A stretch of 64,000 nt of DNA from Leishmania infantum JPCM5 (Eukaryota > Euglenozoa > Kinetoplastea > Trypanosomatida > Trypanosomatidae): NCBI RefSeq assembly GCF_000002875.2, contig NC_009419.2, forward strand, positions 1,036,954 to 1,100,953, read 5' to 3'. The notes beneath the pieces were generated by a model. It had not been told where the DNA came from. It saw only the letters and a list, made by a program, of their open reading frames with translations, and ran no database searches. How positions within the stretch are numbered: position 1 is the stretch's first letter; each line of letters starts with the position of its first letter. A program made the translations under genes and the position numbers. Shown here piece by piece: positions 39,124 through 50,023 of the stretch.

Positions 39124-40003
39124 TCGTTTTGATGCACCGCGCACGAGACTACTGCGTTTTGCTTGGGCTACCGAGCACGCTGCTCGCGCGCCTCTTCACT
39201 TTGATTTAACACCGAATCGGTGGTAGGAGAATGCGAGTAGCGAAGAGGTGTACAGTAAAAAAAAAGGAAAGGGGGAAGAAATAGGCATGTATGATACGTA
39301 AGCTCTAATCTGCCGCCTTGCCGACAGAGGGTACACGGCAGCCCGCTTCAGCATGCGTGCACGCGTGGTAACGCGCGCGCACACACCCCACGACACCACA
39401 CAACAGTCACCACGCCAACAGCCATGGAGACAACACGAGGTGGTCTCGACCCCACCACCACCCCGCGGATCAGGTTGCCCTCATACATATTGGCACACAC
39501 CGAAACAGTGCGAAAGAGATGCAAGCCACACGCACAGGAAAACAAAAGAGAAAGGAGAACGACGATGCGCAGGCGCCACATGCTCTACATGCTCCACTCC
39601 TTCTCATGTGTGCCTTCACAGCCCACGACAACTGCTGTGTGGTGGAGAGGTATCAAGGGAGATCGGCAGAGTTGATACCTGCCATGGAGATTCACCTCCT
39701 CCAGTCAAATCTACGTGAGCGAGGCACACATGCGTGAAAACGATGTTGCACAAACCTCATCGGGGCGGAGTGGGGTGGTAGTGTGGGGGCAGGGCAGCTG
39801 GCTATGCGCGCACCCCAGCACCGACGTCTTCGTAGATCCTCCTTAGATGAGGGACTATGCATTGAATCACGGGCTAAAGAGAAGAAAGAACAAGCGAAGA
39901 GCGAGGCCGATGACTCGCCTCATATACCCTTAGACACCCACGGCATCGCCAACGGCAGAAAAGGATGCACCCACGCTGTCGCTTTCCTTTTCGCGGGAGC
40001 CCG
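39124..40003 (-). other. Intergenic spacer
   Basis: 880 nt; a - strand T/C tract lies at about 39256-39282. No gene seen. Confidence 0.65.
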
Positions 40004-42037
40004 TCAGCGTTGCATGGTCTCACACCGCGTTTGCTTCGACGCCGCCGTGCCAAAGACGACCACGCGCTGGGTCGAGGTGTTGTCGAAGCTGTTGATGCGG
40101 CGAATCATGGAAATGTCATCTGCAGACAGCTTTGCCACCTGCCCAGAGCGCACAGCGGCGGTAGCACCGTCATCGCCATTACGGTCACTGCGCTGTACGC
40201 CTGTTGCGGCAGCCACGTAGTTGCGGAAGATGCCAGTGAAAAACGGCGCGGACGCCGCGCTGGCCTCAGTGGCAGACGTCGCCGGGGCCGAATCGGCATC
40301 GCCGCGGGCTAAGGGGACGCTGACGGAAGACGACGTCGACGTGACGGCCGCGAGAGTTTTGGTCGACTTTTGCTGCTGCATTGCCTTGGCGCGCTCGTCC
40401 AGCTCGACCTGCTCCTGCGCCCGCAGATGTCGCTGCTTCAGCTTCCAGATCTCATGCTTGCGGGCGAGCGACCTCATCACCTGATCTTGCTGTTGCGACG
40501 CCTCCTCCTCCTCCTCCTCCTCAGCCTTTCGACTTTCGGCCGGCGTCGAGGAGAAGGACGGAAGTCGCCCCTTCTCGCTCGAGCTAGCTCCCAGTAACAT
40601 CATCTCGTCGCCTGTAACTGGGTCGCGCTGCATCATGCGCCGTGCGTGCGGTGAGGTCGGCGAGGACGAATCGGCCGGCATCCAGTTCGCCGCCTCATTG
40701 TCTTCCTCTCCAATAACGAGCTCGTCAACCGGTGTTCTGAAGTCATTCGCCATCGCGCTGTCCGTGCACGTACGCGGGCTGTACTCGTCGTCGTCAGCGC
40801 GCTGACCATCCTCAGCAGCGCCGTGTTCGCGTGGATGCTGTACAAGGCTCCGCGTCTGGCTCAGCGCCTGGGACTGTGTGAGCTCGCGTGATACCATCTG
40901 CTCAAACTTCTGCCGCTTCTGCTGCTGCACATGGGCGAGAAACCGGTTCGTCAGCTCGCCAACCACGTTTGGGGACCACGCGCTGCTGCTGGATGCCGAA
41001 GACGGCGACACAAGCGACGCTGGTGAGAAGGCAGGCGAGCGGAGTCGAAGCGACGAGGGCGAGCACACACCCGTCGCGGCAGGAGAAGTACCATCGTCAT
41101 TCGCATCGTTGCTGCTGATGCCGGTCTCCACAAGTAGCCTGCTCGGAGGAAAGGAGAGGGGGTCAACAAGCGCATCGGTAGCGACTTGCAGCGGCGACGG
41201 CAGGGAAAGCGTGCGAGAGAAGACGTCCCTCATGTTCAAGGATTTTGCTTGCTTCCGCAGCGCTCGCTGGGAGTGCTTGAAGGCTGCTTGCACTTCGGCA
41301 GCCTCGGCCTTCTCTTGCGCGCGCCGCTTGCGCTCACCCTTGCCACCCTTCGCATGCCCATCTTTGCCGCCGTCTTCTCTTCGACTTCGTTTCTTGTGCA
41401 GTGCCGCTGACACGAGCGGCGTCACCTCTGCACAAGCAGTCGCCTGCATGGGTTCGTCAAGTAAGACAGACGAGCCGGCTCGCGGAAAGCTTTCGACCCA
41501 CTCTGACGTGACGCTGTACTTGTTCTGTATTGCATTGCCTCGCGTCACATCAGCGTCATCTCCGCCGTTCACTTTCTGGTTTTCCTCGTCTTCCACGCTG
41601 GAGGCGCTGGGGTTGTGCTGCGGAGCGCCGTGATGCTCACTGGCCTCCGTGAAAGACAGCGGTGGTGAGGGCAAGATGTTTTGCGAGGTGTCACCGAGGG
41701 TCACGTCGCTGCTCTCCGTCTCCACCAGAAATGGCGACCTCCCGTTTATCCTGGATTGTGTAGCGTCGTCCACGGAAAAGGGAGTGTTCGCACCTTCGTT
41801 GACCACGACCGCCGCCTCAACGAAGTTTCTTGTGAGTTTGTCCTCCTCTGTGCACCCCACGAGAGAGGAGGCGCCGGGGGCGGTGATGGCTGGAGAAAAA
41901 GCGGAGAGAATGGTGACTTCATCCTTTACCTCACCGACGGCAGGCAGGGGTGGCTGTGTGAGGGTAGCGACCTCCAGCGACGGGGCAGACGGCGACGTCT
42001 CGCACATATCTGGCGATAGCATCTCTGTTGGGCGCAT
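40004..42037 (-). CDS. Large low-complexity protein, unrecognised
   Basis: 677 residues from the ATG at 42037. Most of the chain is Ser/Ala/Thr/Asp-rich and probably disordered. Visible elements: a highly charged helical segment at about 215-265 (KKRSRREDGGKD, then ERKRRAQEKAEAAEVQAAF), a likely coiled coil around an eight-Glu run with following QQQDQ at about 510-560, and a short compact C-terminus (ADDISMIRRINSFDN, then QRVVVFGTAA). The basic stretch could be a nuclear signal. No domain of known function recognised. The codon bias matches its neighbours, so it is a real gene. Confidence 0.8.
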   Translation of the reverse strand: MRPTEMLSPDMCETSPSAPSLEVATLTQPPLPAVGEVKDEVTILSAFSPAITAPGASSLVGCTEEDKLTRNFVEAAVVVNEGANTPFSVDDATQSRINGRSPFLVETESSDVTLGDTSQNILPSPPLSFTEASEHHGAPQHNPSASSVEDEENQKVNGGDDADVTRGNAIQNKYSVTSEWVESFPRAGSSVLLDEPMQATACAEVTPLVSAALHKKRSRREDGGKDGHAKGGKGERKRRAQEKAEAAEVQAAFKHSQRALRKQAKSLNMRDVFSRTLSLPSPLQVATDALVDPLSFPPSRLLVETGISSNDANDDGTSPAATGVCSPSSLRLRSPAFSPASLVSPSSASSSSAWSPNVVGELTNRFLAHVQQQKRQKFEQMVSRELTQSQALSQTRSLVQHPREHGAAEDGQRADDDEYSPRTCTDSAMANDFRTPVDELVIGEEDNEAANWMPADSSSPTSPHARRMMQRDPVTGDEMMLLGASSSEKGRLPSFSSTPAESRKAEEEEEEEASQQQDQVMRSLARKHEIWKLKQRHLRAQEQVELDERAKAMQQQKSTKTLAAVTSTSSSVSVPLARGDADSAPATSATEASAASAPFFTGIFRNYVAAATGVQRSDRNGDDGATAAVRSGQVAKLSADDISMIRRINSFDNTSTQRVVVFGTAASKQTRCETMQR

Positions 42038-42810
42038 TCTCGACTGCGGATGTGACTCTGGTCCGCGCTGACCAAAGGTGCCGGCCCAGCCGTGATAAGG
42101 GCAGTCTAGTGGCGGGGCGGCCGGGGTGTCAGGCGCAGAGCAGGCGTTGCGCCTATGTGGATGCTGAAAACTATCTATGAAGAAACTTGTGTGTGTGTGT
42201 GTGTATGCGCGTTTTGCTTGGTTGCCTTGTGCCTATCCGCACCTTGAGGCCGGCTGCACGCGCATCAGCAAGAGAAAACAGTGCGCAGCACAAGAGCGAG
42301 CAAAGAACAGAGACAGACAGAGGGAGGGAGCGGTACAGAACGATACGTGCACCCTGCAGCGCCACACCACGAGAGGGAGAGACAGAAAAACAGAAACGTG
42401 CAGCCGAGCGAGAGGAAAAAAGTGCTGCTGCTGCAGCACTGCGGAGAGGGAAGCCCGTTGAGAGATGTGCACCTCTTCCGCAGATGCCCACATATATACC
42501 TTTTCCGTGGCTGCGAGCCACGAGACCTTTCCCCGGCGCCGCGCCAGGATCAATAACGGGCTATGCTCGGTCGCTGACAAGTCGGCTGCTCTTCATGCAT
42601 CGTCACCACCGACAGATGTGTAAAGGCCACAATGCAGTCGAGCTAGCTTGTGAACACAAAAGCACACACACACACACGTCAAAAACGCTCCAAACATACA
42701 AGCGTCTCGCCACCACTGCCACTGTTGGTTGACATGTAGGCAGCGCCCACCATGAGCACCTCCGCACGTGCAGCTTCAACACACACACACACACACAAAG
42801 ACCTCGGTTG
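42038..42810 (-). other. Intergenic spacer with microsatellites
   Basis: A (GT)n run at about 42188-42204, a short (AC)n run near 42663-42677 and a (CA)n run at about 42780-42797 next to the ankyrin gene stop. On the - strand, T/C tracts lie at about 42412-42422. No gene seen. Confidence 0.65.
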
Positions 42811-43332
42811 CTACTCGAGCTGAGCAATCACGGCTGCTTGGTTCGTCTGCTTGGCGCAATCCATCGGGATCATGCCCGCGACATTCCTTGCCGTCTTTGA
42901 GGCACCATTGCGAAGCAGCACTGCCACCACCTCTGCCCTGCCAGACAGAGCGGCGAGGTGCATGGGCGTGCGCTTTGCGGCATCACGTGCGTTCACGTTG
43001 GCGCCCTCGTCGAGCAGCGCTTCCACGACGCGTGCATGCCCACGGTCAGCGGCGTAGTGCAGCGGCGTCCACCCTTCATTGTCGGCAGCGTCGATGTTGA
43101 CCTGCTGCGCGTCGCTGCGGTCGAGAATAGCTTTGACAAAGGCGCTGTTGCCCGAAAAGGCGGCGTGGTGGAGCAGGGTGAGCTTATGATCATCGCACTC
43201 ACTGAGGCACCCACCCTTCTGCACGTACGCCATAAAGCGCTCGGCATTACCACGACGACAAGCGTCGTAGATCGTCTCCGCAGGAGGTTCCCGCCGTGAC
43301 GTGGCGTCGCGGGAGGACCGAGTGCTTGACAT
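42811..43332 (-). CDS. Ankyrin-repeat protein
   Basis: 173 residues from the ATG at 43332. Ankyrin repeats fill the chain after a 16-residue polar leader: about 17-45 (IYDACRRGNAERFMAYVQKG), 49-80 (LTLLHHAAFSGNSAFVKAIL), 86-116 (GWTPLHYAADRGHARVVEALLDEGANVN), 120-149 (RTPMHLAALSGRAEVVAVLLRNGAS) and a partial fifth to the end. It is an isolated ankyrin solenoid and so probably an adaptor or regulatory subunit. The most similar small ankyrin protein in other eukaryotes is PSMD10/gankyrin-type, but the resemblance is generic. No signal or membrane segment. Confidence 0.92.
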   Translation of the reverse strand: MSSTRSSRDATSRREPPAETIYDACRRGNAERFMAYVQKGGCLSECDDHKLTLLHHAAFSGNSAFVKAILDRSDAQQVNIDAADNEGWTPLHYAADRGHARVVEALLDEGANVNARDAAKRTPMHLAALSGRAEVVAVLLRNGASKTARNVAGMIPMDCAKQTNQAAVIAQLE

Positions 43333-45768
43333 TGTAGAGCGGCCGCTAAAAGGTGTCGTTACTTCCTTTATTTCGTTTTTTTTTCGGAAGCGGAGGCTTC
43401 GGGCACGGCAGGGAGCAGATGAAAAGAGAAGCGAAGATGAAAAATAGGTTCACTTGTCAAGCTGGACAGGCAGCGTTCTCGAAGTTGTGAGCTGCGAGAA
43501 CCTTGGCGAGGTTTGGAGTGTTTTTTTCTTGCGTGGAAGAGACGTGATGGCACGGATTCTTCACTCTGCGTGCGCCACTGATAGGCGTGCACATTGCCGG
43601 GCATGCACTTGATACGGAGACGGCCACAAAAGAAAGAGGGACTTTGCGTGCCGCGGGAACACCAAAGCTGCGCGCCCCTCCGCAGTCGACACCGCGATGC
43701 CAACAGTCCTGCGCACCGCGCAGGAACCTCAAAAGATGGGGCGGAGGAGACACACACGACTCTTCTGCGGAACACGGCCAGGAGGAGGGAGCGCAGGCCA
43801 GAGAACACACACACACATGTAGAGAGGATCGCACAGAGCATCGGAAAACACACCTAAAGCGACGAAGAAGGTGTGGCTTTGGTGTGAGGTGGGTACAAGA
43901 AAGGTGGAGTACGGACAAGAAAGGACGAGCGACGATACCATACGTGACAGGAACCATACAGGGGGATCGACAGAGAGAGACACCGTGCACGGATACACAT
44001 GTACACAGGCACTCAGAGATGCTACACGGGGAGGAGAGAGGGGTACGTCATCACGAGAAAACATCCTCCAACCTCGAAGAAAACAAAAGGAAAACACCAT
44101 GGCAACGCGCGTAAAAAGAAAGAGCATAGGATGGGATCATGAGTACGTGTGTTTGTGTGTGTGTGTGTATGGACAACGGCAAGGGAAGAGGCTGACATGG
44201 GGAGGGGGAAGAGAAAAAAGTGCCTCACCACGGACGCGTCCTCTGCCCTTGTTTTATTTCTTTACTCTGCACGCCTTCTTTCGCCTTGACGGCGGAGGGG
44301 ACGCCTCCGTGCGTCGCATCTCAGAGTCCAGTACTCACACTCTGTTTGAAAGCCAAGCAGCGCGCGGCCTTCAGGACGTTTATACCATCGATATAATAGG
44401 CGGCGCATCAGCGTTACTCGACCGTGTCTCCTACCCGGCCCTCGCACTGCTCATTGTTGGGTAGGGCCGCCTGAATCTGTCGCCCCAAGGGGGATGCACG
44501 AAGGGCGGCGGCCGGCATGATCGGAGGCGCTGTGTGGCTGGGTGGGTGGGTAGCGTTGGAGGCAGGTGCCGTGCTCGGATGGCGGAGGCGGTGCATTTTT
44601 GCTGCACGGCGTGTGTGTCTACTGTCGCCTGGCACCACGCGAATGGGGCCTGTGGGTGGCCGGGGTTTGGAGTGGAGTTGCGCTCACGTTGTGCGGCAGA
44701 TAATGAGCAACCTCAAAGACGACAAGACATTACTTGTTTAATATGCAGACGGCTTCCCCTACAACGCCAACGGCAATAACGTCTATGAGCGAACGGGGCA
44801 GATACGCACCCACCCCTCTGGACGCCACAGAGCAGCGCGTGAACACATCCGCTCGGAAACGGACGCACCCAACGAAATCTCGATGAACCAGATACCTCAG
44901 TGCAAAACCAACCATCTCACCAGCAAAAAAAAGAGCAACGAAAAGGGAGAAGAAACGCTGCAGCTGTGCTCACGACAACACAACAGGGGAATAGACAACA
45001 GACGCCCAAATAATGATCATAGAAAAGAAAACAGCACACCGCACATGCACGAGGAAACGGAAAAGACGCGCATGCAAAGAGCAAGTAATCGAAAGGAAGA
45101 AGAAAACAAATACTATCCAGCCACCCGAGAGAGCCGACAGACGCCAACATCACAGCAACAAGACCACGAAGGGACACAGACAACGCGTGAATCTATCCAT
45201 CACACAACCAGCAGCACAAGACGATGCTGCCTCCTCCCTGTCTCGCTCCCGTCATCTGCTTTATCTAATGCGTCCAGATGCACCGACGCTGTGGCTGGAG
45301 GAGGAGAAGAGAAGATGCAGCACTTCGCGCTCTTATAGAGCATACATCTCTTCTCGGTCGCCTCTGAGAAACTTCTAGACATAGACACAGCGAAACCGCT
45401 GAGAGCGGCAGTCTGGGAAGATGTGTATGTGTGTGTGTGGGAGGGGGAGCGCAGACATGAAAAGCGAGGGACGCCACCGTGTAATGATCAAAGGAAAGAG
45501 AGAACGACTCGACCCGCAGCGCGTATGCAAAGCCAGACGAAGCGAAACCAAACGGCAACACAAAGGCGACCTCAAGGGCCGGTAAAACAGAAAAACAAAA
45601 CAAATGTATCATTGCCTCTGTTTTTTTTTTTTGGCAACCACATTTCTGCAACGTCTCTCTCTTCTGAGCGCAATGCGCAGCTGCAGAGGGATCAAAGCAA
45701 GGGGACGGGCGGCGAGGAACAGAGGAGCTACGGTACACGCACACTTGGGCCTCTCCCCGACGCGGCCC
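43333..45768 (-). other. Long intergenic region containing repeat copy B
   Basis: 2.4 kb between the HSBP1 and ankyrin genes. It contains the 300-bp repeat at 44411-44710 in + orientation, that is antisense to the transcribed strand. (GT)n runs lie at about 44145-44169 and 45424-45438. No gene seen. Confidence 0.6.
44411..44710 (+). repeat. 300-bp dispersed repeat, copy B
   Basis: About 98% identical to 10643-10941, same orientation on the + strand. Differences are scattered single bases plus one inserted base near the 3' end (GGGGTTTGGAG against GGGGTTCGAG). Because the local genes are on the - strand, this copy is transcribed in antisense, about 1.06 kb past the HSBP1 stop. Flanks share nothing with copy A. 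Confidence 0.9.
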
Positions 45769-46101
45769 TCACTTTTTCGGCCGCGCCGCGGGCTTATCAC
45801 TTTGCTCTGTGCCGGATTGTTGCATCAGATCATCAATCGAGTGCTCGAGGTCATCGATGCGGGTGCTCATCTCATCGATGCGAGTGACGATGCACTTCGA
45901 CATTTCGTCGAAGCGCGCTTGCATCTGCTGCATCAGCGCCTGCACGTGCGATGTCACCTCCTGCGTGCCACCCTGGGGCACAGAGCTGGCCACCATCGCG
46001 GCCGGTGCGGCAGCAGAAGCCGGAGCGGCAGCAGGAGCGGAAGTGGTGGGCGTCGTGCTGGTGACACTCTTGCTGCGAGAACCGGTGGTCTTCGGCGGCA
46101 T
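45769..46101 (-). CDS. HSBP1 homologue (heat shock factor-binding protein 1 family)
   Basis: 110 residues from the ATG at 46101. Residues 1-48 are Ser/Thr/Ala/Pro-rich; residues 49-97 are a near-complete HSBP1 coiled coil: TSHVQALMQQMQARFDEMS, then TRIDEMSTRIDDLEHSIDDL and MQQSG. HSBP1 is a small hexamer/trimer-forming protein that binds the trimerisation coil of heat-shock factor in animals and plants, and also helps assemble the WASH complex. Metazoan HSBP1 is about 76 residues, so this one has an N-terminal extension. Upstream on the - strand a T-rich tract then CACTAG near 46128-46135 is a plausible splice acceptor. Confidence 0.9.
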   Translation of the reverse strand: MPPKTTGSRSKSVTSTTPTTSAPAAAPASAAAPAAMVASSVPQGGTQEVTSHVQALMQQMQARFDEMSKCIVTRIDEMSTRIDDLEHSIDDLMQQSGTEQSDKPAARPKK

Positions 46102-48607
46102 AGTCGATATTACAATAGTGGGCCCTAGTGATAAGACGAAAACAAACTACAACAGGCGATGAAGAACGATGGAGCGAGAGATCAACGGACAGTCAAGGAG
46201 CTACAAGACAACAAGAAAATACAGACTTGCACGCGGAAGAGAGCCAACGTCGTTTCTTAGGAAAAAAACAAAGAGGGGGAAAGGGCCGTGTAGAATGTGG
46301 ACGATGTCGTAAAGACGTGTGGAAACGAGAAGAAAATAAGCGGTTCTAGCGTCTACGTTCCTCGAAGGGTCGGACGTCTGTGCGCAAAAACGGAAAGTGG
46401 GGAGGAGGATAAGAGGATCGGTGCGGCTGCTGCGAGTGTAGGTATGTATTGCGAACCCGTGCTGCTCTTGGCGTGCGCGCGTCTTCTTCACGTGATCTTG
46501 CGTCGATACAGCGAATGAGAGACCTATCTCGACCGCAAGCGTCACGAGCGCAGCTTGGGGGGGGCTAAGTGAGCAGTGATACCGAAGCGTCGAATGTGGT
46601 GCTGAAATGTGGTATGCCTGACAAAGAATGCAAATCTTACGTTGACAGCCGTCGGAGAAGCATCAAAGAGGGAAAGGAGGGCCAACGTAGAGCGATGGCA
46701 CGCGTGCGTGAAAAGATGCCTGCATGCAAGTTGCCTCTTGCCCAAGCGGCGCTGGCAGTCGCGGCGATTGCTTTCGCGTGATGGGCGTCCTGCTTCATCG
46801 TGGTGACAGATTCTGTTTGCGGTGCTGGAGCAAGGGCACCGGCACCGCTTTTTTCGATTGAGCATGTCTCAGACTGGCATAATTCTCAGCTGCTTCAACT
46901 CTGACGTTTCATGCGCGCTGACTTGGGTGGGCTCGTCACGTTCGGATTCGATTACATTGCAGAAGACTACTTGTTTCCGTGTTTTGTTTTCGATGCGCGT
47001 CATGCACATCTCCGCACACCTCCGCGCAAAGCATACCAATCTACGGAAACAGTAAGCAAAAAGATTCGCGACAAGCTGTACAACAGCGTAGAGCTACTTT
47101 CCACACCGACACTAGTCCGGGGGGGGATAAGATACGGACGCAGAAGGAGTGAGGAAAACGCGAAGAGGTCAAGTGAGAAGATGCTGAAGCGTTTTGGAGG
47201 GGGAAAAGGGAAGCAAGCAACAGATAGTAGATCGTGCCGCCCTATGCTCCCTGCACAAGTCCTGACAGCTCTGCTGCCCACACCTCCTACACCCTACCGC
47301 TCGCTGTTGGGTAGCCCCCATAGAAGCCCCCTCCCTCGGCACACACACACACACGCACACATTGTGGTCCCTTTGCCAGTCTGGAAAGGTCAGAGATGTA
47401 CGCCAGCTGCGCCCTTTCTTTCGGGGAAACGCACCGCTCTCCCCCTTTACAAGAGCAAACAATCATCGCCCAAAGAAAAAAAAGTACAGTCACGCACTTA
47501 AATACGGAGTCTCGTCAGGGCACATACACGCCTGCGTATCAAGTCAGCACACATCGCAGGCTCGCTCATGGCAACAGGGAGGGAGAGAGAGAGAGAGGGA
47601 ACGAGATACGTGCCAGCATCACATATATAGATAGACAAGAGGCGGGCGAAATGAGATCAAAGGAAAAGCAGGAAGCATAATGGCAGCGAGAAAAAGAACG
47701 AGCGAGCGAGAGACCCCAAAAGGAGGACCACCGACATGGAGAGGAAAACAATCCAACAAACAACTGCGGGGACCGACGCACCCTCACGAAGAAGATCAGC
47801 AGCAAAACAAGGACGAAGGCACGAGCGAGAGGGCTGCGGCAATATGACTCTGCGTGGCCATTCCGTACACTTTTCATGGATACGTGTCCGTGTGCGTGCG
47901 CGAGTCGTGAGTGAGCGTCAGAGCGCCACCACCGCTGCGGCCACGGCCGAGGCTCACAACAGCATTGTCGCACACGGACACGTGCAAACTGACGAACACC
48001 ATAGCGTGAAAGAGAAGGGGTGCAAGCAGCGGATGACGGAGGGAATTGCTCTGTTCTGTGAGGGTGAGAGGGAGGTAGCACGAAAAAAAAAAGGCAGAGG
48101 GCAGGAGTGCCTTGCCTCAGCAATAGCTCTCGCGTAGCAGTAACAAACAACGTAGCATAACGTACAAGACGAAGAAAAGACTCATTTCCTTTCCCGGGCG
48201 TCTAGTCTACCCACGAGCACATCTACAAACATAAACGCATGCACAAGCACAGCTCACCCACCTCTGCTGCACAACGGCTACACTCTGGTCGTCTAGGGCA
48301 CGCCGCCCTGCCGCCAAATCGAGCCGTGCGCCTCAGGAGCTCTTCTCATCCCGTCGTCGCACATGCGCGCGGCGCAATCGGCGCCAGAGAGACTGATGAC
48401 GCCGAGGAGAAACACAGATGGTGCCACACGAGGAGGTGAAGTACCGTAACCTACCTAGGAACGGCCTGCCATTGCATGCATTAGTATTCACCGCTACACC
48501 CCCACCACTCTTTGCCGTCGCAGTGCTGCAACTCCTCTTGGCCACGAACTGCTCTTCACGACGCGCATTTCTCAGCGTTGTCAGCCTCTCTTCGCCGGCG
48601 CGGCCTC
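46102..48607 (-). other. Long intergenic region containing a retroposon-tail fragment
   Basis: 2.5 kb upstream of HSBP1 and downstream of the KCTD-like gene. It holds the repeat fragment at 48221-48335 and a (CA)n run at about 47340-47358. Short + strand frames here (for example 46569-46781) are against the direction of the unit. No gene seen. Confidence 0.6.
48221..48335 (-). repeat. Retroposon-tail repeat, copy 2
   Basis: A second copy of the downstream end of the strand-switch retroposon-like block (28306-28418), about 85% identical overall and about 96% in a 50-bp core. It lies 270 nt past the stop of the KCTD-like gene in sense orientation, so it is probably in that gene's 3' UTR. Homology stops shortly after, with no RT-like sequence beyond. 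Confidence 0.85.
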
Positions 48608-50023
48608 TTATTCCTCAAAGCTGTAGTGGATGGGTGACAGGCGACGTCGCACCTCCTCTGGCGGGACAATTCGCACGCGTGAGGCAAGCTTCATCGTGGT
48701 TGCGAAGCGCAGGCGACGAGCGCGGCCGAGGGAGACCATCTTGCGCGAGTTTTTCAGCACATACTCAACGTAGCCCTTTTCCAGGTCTACCTTCACCGTC
48801 ACGAAGTCTCCGTTCTCGATGCGCTCCAGGTTCTCCTCCTTGCGGTGGTACGGGTAGTTGGTGTAGAACACGCCGGACATGTAGTAGACACAGCAGTCCG
48901 GTATCTTGTGGAACTCCTGGTCGGTGTTGACGCAGGACTCGGAGATGAGGCCAAACCCGACATAGTCGGCTACCTTGACTTCATACGTGATTGTGTGTCT
49001 CCCCGTGACAAGCGACACGTCACCGACAACAGCTACGCCATATACGACGCGCAACCGGTTACGTTCGGGGCTGACGCCCGGGCCGGGGCTGAACTGCAGC
49101 TCAGCATCACGATCGACATCCCCCAGCATTGCCAGTAAACCAGGCAGTTGATAGTACGCCGCGTCCACCTTGAGACGCCGCAGCGAGTCCTCTTTGAGTA
49201 GGTTGAAGTAGTGGTAGCCGCGAAGGTAGTCGACTATGTACTTGAAGCAGGAGGGATCGCGATCGATGAAGATGGTGTCGTGCTCATCCTTGAAGACCGG
49301 TGCGACCCACCCCGTCTCCTCGGCTCCGAGGAGGATGTGGAAGTAGTTTGGGGCATCCTTGCTTAACAGCGTCGACAGCGGCACTGTGAAGCGCTCACCA
49401 CCGACGTTCAGCGACACCACTTCCATGTAGCGCTCAAGATGACGCGACTGGGCAACCTCCTCCAGCTTCGGCTTCGCCTCTTGCCGCTCTTTCAGGAGTG
49501 TGTCTAGCCGCGTCTCCATCAGCTTGAAGCGAGACACGCAGCTTTCCACCTGCGCTTGAATTGACTGTGCGGCGCCGCGCGACTGTTGCAGTACTCGAGC
49601 CGCCGTTTCCTCGTCAGTCATGTGCCCGGCGGCGTCACTAGAGGAGAACATCGGCGACGTGATCGTGCGTACCAGCCCGCTTGGATCACTGTCGTCGTTT
49701 ATATTGTCTTCCTCCCCTCCGTCGGCAAAGGACGACGTGGCGGAGTGCGGGTCACTCACAGAGTCTCGCCCAGCAGGAGTGGCGGATGCGGAGGAGTGGT
49801 CTGGAGCGTGATCTACGCCGTCATTCTCCGGCGCAGCCACAGACGCCGCCATCGTCAACGCATGATCAGTCGGGGCATCACCGGGCTCTACGAGAAGCGA
49901 GGCGGGGGTGATGGAGGTGGCGTCGCGGGTGCGCTTACGTCCCCCACGCTGCGGGCGACGACCGCTGACAGCTCGCTGTGCGCCCCGCTCGCCATTACCC
50001 TTTTCGACGGCGGTTGGCGGCAT
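48608..50023 (-). CDS. KCTD-like BTB/T1 protein with C-terminal SPRY-like region
   Basis: 471 residues from the ATG at 50023; the frame runs upstream to a TTG only. Residues 1-130 are polar and low complexity, 130-195 include a short coiled coil (RFKLMETRLDTLLKERQEAK). The T1/BTB tetramerisation fold spans about 197-297: VVSLNVGGERFTVPLSTLL, then DTIFIDRDPSCFKYIVDYLRGY and LKVDAAYYQLPGL. KCTD proteins are oligomeric adaptors, many for cullin-3 ligases; there are no channel helices. From about 330, ITYEVKVADYVGFGLIS, DCCVYYMSG and DFVTVKVDLEKGYVEYVLKN follow the beta-strand order of a B30.2/SPRY domain, a substrate-recognition module. Confidence 0.85.
   Translation of the reverse strand: MPPTAVEKGNGERGAQRAVSGRRPQRGGRKRTRDATSITPASLLVEPGDAPTDHALTMAASVAAPENDGVDHAPDHSSASATPAGRDSVSDPHSATSSFADGGEEDNINDDSDPSGLVRTITSPMFSSSDAAGHMTDEETAARVLQQSRGAAQSIQAQVESCVSRFKLMETRLDTLLKERQEAKPKLEEVAQSRHLERYMEVVSLNVGGERFTVPLSTLLSKDAPNYFHILLGAEETGWVAPVFKDEHDTIFIDRDPSCFKYIVDYLRGYHYFNLLKEDSLRRLKVDAAYYQLPGLLAMLGDVDRDAELQFSPGPGVSPERNRLRVVYGVAVVGDVSLVTGRHTITYEVKVADYVGFGLISESCVNTDQEFHKIPDCCVYYMSGVFYTNYPYHRKEENLERIENGDFVTVKVDLEKGYVEYVLKNSRKMVSLGRARRLRFATTMKLASRVRIVPPEEVRRRLSPIHYSFEE

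Noticed and set aside
42811..43332. Naming the ankyrin protein gankyrin/PSMD10
   Set aside because: Ankyrin consensus residues alone do not distinguish families, and the chain has only about 4.5 repeats.
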